The notes under the pieces: model-generated | Database searches by the model: none | What the model was told of the DNA's origin: nothing | Seen by the model: only the letters and a program-made list of their open reading frames with translations | Shown: positions 16,413 through 20,026 of the stretch, piece by piece | How the letters are laid out: the number at the start of each line of letters is the position of its first letter | Position numbering within the stretch: the stretch's first letter is position 1 | From: a virus | Strand: one strand, 5' to 3' | Virus record (IMG/VR): IMGVR_UViG_3300025120_000759 | Span: 1 to 20,026 of that record | Length of the DNA: 20,026 nucleotides | Made by a program: the position numbers and the translations under genes

Positions 16413-18629
16413 TTATTTTATTATTGTAGATGTATATCCTTTATTATCGTATGTTGATACGTTTACATTTAACTTTGGTTTTACTCTTGTAGGTGTTGGT
16501 GTGTAAAGGTGTCTGTTGCAAGCCATTATAGCTAAACCTGAGCTTATAGTTGCATCAAACTTAGTTCTTTTATTAATATCAAATCTAGACCAATCATTTA
16601 GCGTCTCATTAAAATATATATTTCCATAAACACCATCGCCTCTATGACCTACATGTCCTTGTATGTACATCTCGATTGCAGCAGCGTGAGCTTGCTTTAT
16701 GTCTTCACTAGAGTTTGGTATACCACCTATTTCTTTTTCAGCAACAGAAAGCTTGTTCCAAGTTTTGTCTGGTCTGTTCATACTAAAGCCTCTATATCCT
16801 CTTCGCTTTAAATAGTATAGTAATCTTGGCTTATTGTTTTCTGCTAGTATTGGCATGCCGTAAAAAACTAATGACATTAAAACATCTTCAAAAAATATCT
16901 CTGCAGTTTGTGGTCTAGCTATATATTCTAAAAACATATGGTTTGGCGGAGCGTCTTCCATTGAAAACTTTGTTAATCCATGTAGTGATCCTTTAGAACC
17001 TTTGCCACCAACAGTACCACTAATGTCGTAGCTGTCACAACCAAAAGCTCCAACGTGTTCGTTACCAGGATGTTTAACTCCATTTTTTACTATTATTTTA
17101 TTTTGCAAATGACTTGGCGGCACCCAGCTTATTTTAAATCTACCTTTTGCGTTAGGGTAAAATATAACGCTACTGTCTTTAACACCGTCTAACCATTGAA
17201 AATTACCGGTTGTAATAGCATTGTCATTACCGATACCTTCATTGTAATCTATTTGCTCGTATATCTTAACTAAATTAAATATACTATTTTTAGCTTCATC
17301 TCTAAAAGCGTGCTCTTCTGTTCTTGGAAACTGGCGGTAAAATTCATTTAAACCATCTTGGTCTCCTTTTAAGCCATCAGCTTCGTTATTCCAATGATCA
17401 ATTATACCATAGTCAATTAATTCACCGTCGGGTCCGTATACATCATGATCTGGGTTATTAAATACAGGTTGTCCGTATTCGTCAATAAATCCTTCATAGT
17501 TCCATTCCATTGGGATAAACAAAGAATATAAACCAGACTTTGTTTGTCCATTGCGGTTTCTAGAAGTGACATCTGAATCATTGTACAGCTTTTTAAAATT
17601 ATCTCCACCTTTATCAAGAGCGTTACTCGTTGATCCCATCATACACTTACCAACTATACGAGCACCTAGCCTTAAACAAGTTTTAGTTACTCGCCAGTTG
17701 TTTAGAATATTATCAGGTCTCTCCCACTTACCGCTTTCATCATGCACTAACAAGCTGAGCTTTTCACCATCATAACTGTTGTCTCCAGTGTTTTTCCAGT
17801 CAATAGTAGTATCAAGTCCAACCAGCTCTTCCTGCTTTTCGTTCGTAGTAATTTTTCTACGCGTAAACTTACTTGCAGGAACCCTATAAGCAAGTTCACT
17901 TTTAGGTCTGTCCATACCGTCTTGTATCGGTTTAAAGAAAAACGGATAGTTGACAGATATTGGTACAACTTTATCGGTAAACATTTTTTTAGCATCACCA
18001 CCACTTTTAGATAGTATTCCATATCTAGAGTCACTCGATATAGTAGCTAAGTTAACGGTTTCAGCTGAAGACATAAAAGAAAAACCACTACGTCTGTTTT
18101 TTAAATAACACATGCCGTAGCAGCGTTTGTCTGCTTTACACGCTTCCCAAAATATAAAGAACAATCTGTTAGCTTCTCTAAAGTCAGGAGCACCAACATC
18201 TATTTTACTCCATTGAAGATACATATAGTGGCTGCCAGTTATGTATGTAGGCTCATTGTTATTCATGAACCAAAAACCTTCGTCACGACGTTTAAACTCT
18301 TCGTCTATATAGTCGTACCACTGCTCTTTAGACTCTTCTGGATACGATCTCCAATCAAATATGTTTTTTAATTTACCTAATTCTTTAGGATACTTTAGTC
18401 TTTGCCATTTTCTTTTAGCTGACAAATACACTGATTTCGGTTCAGACGGCAGCCCAATTCGCAAACCTTGAATCTCCACCACTTGTCCAATTTTTCCAGT
18501 TTTTGATATAACGACAATATCATGTTCTTTATTGTATCCATACTCCCATTTTTTAGATTTGTTAAGCCGACTAATAGTAGTCTTTTTAACAGGTTCAACA
18601 ATTTTATATAGTGTTTGCTCGCTTATCAT
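16413..18629 (-). CDS. terL: Terminase large subunit, DNA-packaging ATPase/nuclease (738 aa)
   Basis: The ATG at 18629 overlaps the upstream TGA (ATGA). Motor motifs are visible in order. A deviant Walker A, KNRRSGFS (177-184), has its Lys at the front, as in lambda gpA (KSARVGYS), rather than the usual GK[ST]. Walker B is LSLLVHDE (291-298) with D297 and E298. A coupling motif MGSTSN (331-336) follows. The C-terminal nuclease region has FGCDSYDISG with D532 as first metal ligand, acidic candidates E577-D582 (EIFFED), and a late TKFDATISSGLA segment with D692. An N-terminal 150 residues with YITGSHYMYLQW resemble crAss-like terminases. The enzyme cuts concatemeric DNA and pumps it through the portal. 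Length is at the high end for the family but complete. Confidence 0.93.
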   Translation of the reverse strand: MISEQTLYKIVEPVKKTTISRLNKSKKWEYGYNKEHDIVVISKTGKIGQVVEIQGLRIGLPSEPKSVYLSAKRKWQRLKYPKELGKLKNIFDWRSYPEESKEQWYDYIDEEFKRRDEGFWFMNNNEPTYITGSHYMYLQWSKIDVGAPDFREANRLFFIFWEACKADKRCYGMCYLKNRRSGFSFMSSAETVNLATISSDSRYGILSKSGGDAKKMFTDKVVPISVNYPFFFKPIQDGMDRPKSELAYRVPASKFTRRKITTNEKQEELVGLDTTIDWKNTGDNSYDGEKLSLLVHDESGKWERPDNILNNWRVTKTCLRLGARIVGKCMMGSTSNALDKGGDNFKKLYNDSDVTSRNRNGQTKSGLYSLFIPMEWNYEGFIDEYGQPVFNNPDHDVYGPDGELIDYGIIDHWNNEADGLKGDQDGLNEFYRQFPRTEEHAFRDEAKNSIFNLVKIYEQIDYNEGIGNDNAITTGNFQWLDGVKDSSVIFYPNAKGRFKISWVPPSHLQNKIIVKNGVKHPGNEHVGAFGCDSYDISGTVGGKGSKGSLHGLTKFSMEDAPPNHMFLEYIARPQTAEIFFEDVLMSLVFYGMPILAENNKPRLLYYLKRRGYRGFSMNRPDKTWNKLSVAEKEIGGIPNSSEDIKQAHAAAIEMYIQGHVGHRGDGVYGNIYFNETLNDWSRFDINKRTKFDATISSGLAIMACNRHLYTPTPTRVKPKLNVNVSTYDNKGYTSTIIK

Positions 18630-18904
18630 TTAGATCTTCCTTCAGCAAATCCTTTAAATACTTTTTCTTTTTTATCTTCAGGCTCTTTACCTTCTAATAT
18701 ATTCTCTTCTTCTTGTACACGGTTAAGTATTTCAAAAGCATCAAATATAGCTAGCTTTTTTGTAGCTGCTGCGTTTTTTAATCTATCAGCAGAAACATCT
18801 TCTTCAGTATTAGTTATAATTTGCTCTTCTGCAACTTTAATTAATTCATCAACAGCTTTACGCCCAGCTAGGATTATACGCCTCTTCGTCTCCTTGATAC
18901 TCAT
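18626..18904 (-). CDS. Candidate terminase small subunit (92 aa)
   Basis: The ATG at 18904 is the only Met codon in the frame, so the start is firm, and it makes a 47-bp overlap with the end of the 193-aa gene. The protein is short and helical: ETKRRIILAGRKAVDELIKV, then a SADRLKNAAATKKLAIFDAF-type helix (about 39-58), an acidic segment, and a basic tail (FKGFAEGRSK). It ends in an ATGA junction with the large terminase, so the two are probably translated in coupling. Small size, helical make-up and position directly before terL fit a small terminase, which recognises DNA and regulates the motor. I see no clear helix-turn-helix, so the call rests on order and composition. Confidence 0.5.
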   Translation of the reverse strand: MSIKETKRRIILAGRKAVDELIKVAEEQIITNTEEDVSADRLKNAAATKKLAIFDAFEILNRVQEEENILEGKEPEDKKEKVFKGFAEGRSK

Positions 18905-19439
18905 ATTTAATTGTAATAAATTTATTTAAAACGCGGTATAGCTTAGTATTATCTATTATAAACTCGTATGTTGAAAAAGGTGTAAAGCCAACAAGCTCGC
19001 CAATATCATTTACACCGTCAGTATACTTGACAATACCTACGCACTGCTCTTCGACTTCTTCAGCAAGATTATTTCTTTGCTTTATAGGCTGAACAAAACA
19101 GTAGCCATTACAAGCTTTCCAATTGTCCTTTGACTTGTAAAGAAATATTTGATCTTCACTAACTATATAAGTGTCTTCATCAAAAAAAGCTTTACTGTTT
19201 TTTTCATTACCGTACGTATCATGCCATCTTCTGAAGACGTTATGATGTACAATGACGGTATCACCAACTCTTATATTTGTATCAAAAGCTGTAGGCGTAG
19301 CTTTAACCACGGCTTGCCTATTGACAAACTCATGGTTAAATATTTCAGAATTTAATATTAAATCTGAATCGCCAACTTTTTTCACGTTGTTGTATCTATT
19401 ACCTAAAGGCTCTATTACAAAACTATGTGTAGCTTTCAC
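18858..19439 (-). CDS. GroES-like co-chaperonin candidate with two GroES-like halves (193 aa)
   Basis: The GTG start at 19439-19437 shares one base with the TAG of the 73-aa gene; no ATG lies upstream before an in-frame stop. The N-half (1-105) follows the GroES layout: a FVIEPLGNRY strand (7-16), a DLIL stretch (26-29) where GroES has the IVL mobile-loop tripeptide that grips GroEL, an AVVKATP strand, VGDTVIVHHN (58-67) matching the GroES VGDxV strand, and DTYIVSEDQIFLY (89-101) matching the C-terminal YLIMxExDILA strand. The C-half (107-182) repeats the pattern: GYCFVQPIK, CVGIVKY, IGELVGFTPFSTYEF, KLYRV, ITIKYEY, but with a short loop. T4 gp31 is a known phage GroES analogue that helps fold its capsid protein. 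The family call is my alignment by eye. Confidence 0.6.
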   Translation of the reverse strand: MKATHSFVIEPLGNRYNNVKKVGDSDLILNSEIFNHEFVNRQAVVKATPTAFDTNIRVGDTVIVHHNVFRRWHDTYGNEKNSKAFFDEDTYIVSEDQIFLYKSKDNWKACNGYCFVQPIKQRNNLAEEVEEQCVGIVKYTDGVNDIGELVGFTPFSTYEFIIDNTKLYRVLNKFITIKYEYQGDEEAYNPSWA

Positions 19440-19660
19440 TAATACTCTAAGTTGTATTCAACTGAAACAGCCATATTCTTATTAAAGTCTTTCCAAGGTA
19501 ATACATCTTTGTTTTTTCTAATATAAACAGAAAACTTATCTTTTTCTTCTATAATATCACAAATAGTATGACCACCGTAAACTTCTTGCCCAACAGCATA
19601 GTGCATAGCTTCGTTCTTATAGTCTTTACCTATACTAATCTTTCTTATCAGCTTTGCCAT
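19439..19660 (-). CDS. Small unknown protein (73 aa) between coiled-coil and GroES-like genes
   Basis: The ATG at 19660 overlaps the end of the 99-aa gene by 26 bp; there is no closer start that would preserve the MAKLIRKISIGKDYKNEAMH beginning. The protein has short alternating strands (AVGQEVYGGHTICDIIEEKD, KFSVYIRKN) and ends KNMAVSVEYNLEY, suggesting a small beta-sheet fold. It has no Cys pair, membrane helix or catalytic motif. It lies in a run of overlapping early-in-operon genes leading to the terminase, so it is probably coexpressed with the packaging block. From memory, very similar short proteins accompany comparable marine phage clusters; the function is unknown. Confidence 0.7.
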   Translation of the reverse strand: MAKLIRKISIGKDYKNEAMHYAVGQEVYGGHTICDIIEEKDKFSVYIRKNKDVLPWKDFNKNMAVSVEYNLEY

Positions 19661-19934
19661 CTGTGTAGTCTATTTCTCCAGTTTGAATATTAATATTTAC
19701 AGTACCATATTCTTTTTCAAACTCTGATTGAAGTACAGTTAATTGATCTTGAACAGTTTGTATGTTGTGCAGCAATGTATGCTTTTTTGTTTCCATCATA
19801 CCAAGCTCTAGTTGTGCTCTGTTAAGAGTATTAACTATTGATTGAACTTTTTTTAACTGTTCATCTGTAATTTTTTCTGCCTTAGGTTTAAGGTCTACAA
19901 TTTTCTCTGCTTTTGCAGTCTTTCTTTTCGCCAT
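19635..19934 (-). CDS. Small coiled-coil protein (99 aa), unknown function
   Basis: The ATG at 19934 follows a 37-bp A/T-only-like leader. The N-terminus is Lys/Ala-rich (MAKRKTAKAEKIVDLKPKAE). Residues about 22-75 form a probable coiled coil (ITDEQLKKVQSIVNTLNRAQ; HNIQTVQDQLTVLQSEFEKE). The C-terminus is a short acidic strand-turn (VNINIQTGEIDYTDGKADKK). No motif points to an enzyme. It is the first complete gene of the transcribed cluster visible here and overlaps the next gene by 26 bp. Coiled coil plus basic end could suit a small DNA- or capsid-associated protein, but that is only a guess. Confidence 0.75.
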   Translation of the reverse strand: MAKRKTAKAEKIVDLKPKAEKITDEQLKKVQSIVNTLNRAQLELGMMETKKHTLLHNIQTVQDQLTVLQSEFEKEYGTVNINIQTGEIDYTDGKADKKD

Positions 19935-19936
19935 GA

Positions 19937-19966
19937 TTTAATTTAATTTAAGTTAATTGTTAATTG
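19937..19966 (-). repeat. Short A/T tandem repeats in the leader of the 99-aa gene
   Basis: Three copies of TTTAA (19937-19951, plus strand) are followed by two copies of TTAATTG (19953-19966). They fill the only gap (19935-19971) between the upstream gene end and the 99-aa start. I find no clear promoter: there is no TTTG / TAnnTTTG pair of the Bacteroidota type and no good sigma-70 pair. It may act as an unstructured ribosome-loading leader. Confidence 0.6.
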
Positions 19967-19971
19967 TTGAT

Positions 19972-20026
19972 TTATCTTTCAAATGAAAGATTTAATATCA
20001 TTGGTGCTTGAACGTAGACGTCTTTG
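19972..20026 (-). CDS. Partial CDS, last 17 residues of an upstream gene
   Basis: On the minus strand one frame entering from the right edge reads KDVYVQAPMILNLSFER and ends at the TAA at 19974-19972, 37 bp before the 99-aa gene. The other two frames stop earlier and read less like protein, but with so few codons the frame choice is uncertain. Function cannot be told from this fragment. Confidence 0.4.
   Translation of the reverse strand, partial: KDVYVQAPMILNLSFER

Noticed and set aside
18615-18929. Plus-strand open frame of 104 codons opposite the terminase/small-terminase junction
   Set aside because: It is low in complexity (Ser/Leu/Phe runs), antisense to two well-supported genes, and has no plausible leader.
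19974-19991. Small inverted repeat ATCTTTC-AAAT-GAAAGAT as a terminator of the upstream gene
   Set aside because: Only 7 A/T-rich pairs and no T-run follow on either strand; it also overlaps the last codons of the likely upstream gene.
1-20026. Frequent GCTAGC palindromes as a possible protein-binding or uptake motif
   Set aside because: The handful of copies are inside coding sequence at Ala/Leu/Ser codons and are only modestly above what I would expect; there is no regular spacing or strand bias.
1-20026. Stop-codon reassignment, as in some crAss-like phages
   Set aside because: TAA, TAG and TGA all end genes at positions that fit the next start, and the long genes read through without internal TAG or TGA.

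Overview
The window is a 20-kb piece of the virion-building region of an uncultured tailed dsDNA phage. Every gene lies on the minus strand, so transcription runs right to left. The DNA is AT-rich. Genes are tightly packed, with 3-4 bp gaps, ATGA junctions and longer overlaps. TAA, TAG and TGA all end genes, so the standard code is used. None of the start codons I inspected has a purine-rich Shine-Dalgarno site; leaders are A/T runs instead, as is typical of Bacteroidota and their phages. Protein sequence style (large terminase, 807-aa portal, 494-aa capsid protein, long nozzle protein) suggests a short-tailed marine phage related to crAss-like (Crassvirales-type) viruses. Host and lineage are inferences from memory, not from a search.

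Layout in order of transcription. (1) 20026-18626: the tail end of an upstream gene, then small genes that overlap heavily: a coiled-coil protein (99 aa), an unknown protein (73 aa), a 193-aa protein that I read as two GroES-like halves, and a 92-aa candidate small terminase. (2) 18629-11259: the packaging and head block, with large terminase, portal, an acidic scaffold-like protein and the major capsid protein, closed by a strong intrinsic terminator. (3) 11192-9636: a 273-aa unknown protein and a 224-aa connector-like protein, separated by a second strong hairpin. (4) 9631-2606: a 533-aa adaptor/ring-type protein and a 1806-aa nozzle-type tail protein. (5) 2602-1: a beta-rich Ser/Thr protein, a small 112-aa protein, a 267-aa repeat-bearing cargo/ejection-like protein, and the start of another gene cut by the window edge.

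Inferred workflow: portal and scaffold nucleate a capsid shell, the terminase packages DNA through the portal, the 224- and 533-aa proteins seal the portal vertex, the 1806-aa protein forms the nozzle, and the last genes supply surface and internal virion proteins. The GroES-like protein may help fold the capsid protein, as T4 gp31 does. The points most worth a second look are the tandem GroES-like protein and the two UNCG-loop hairpins that bracket the 273-aa gene. No gene-free stretch exceeds about 70 bp, and I saw no tRNA, CRISPR array, insertion sequence, integrase or defence gene.
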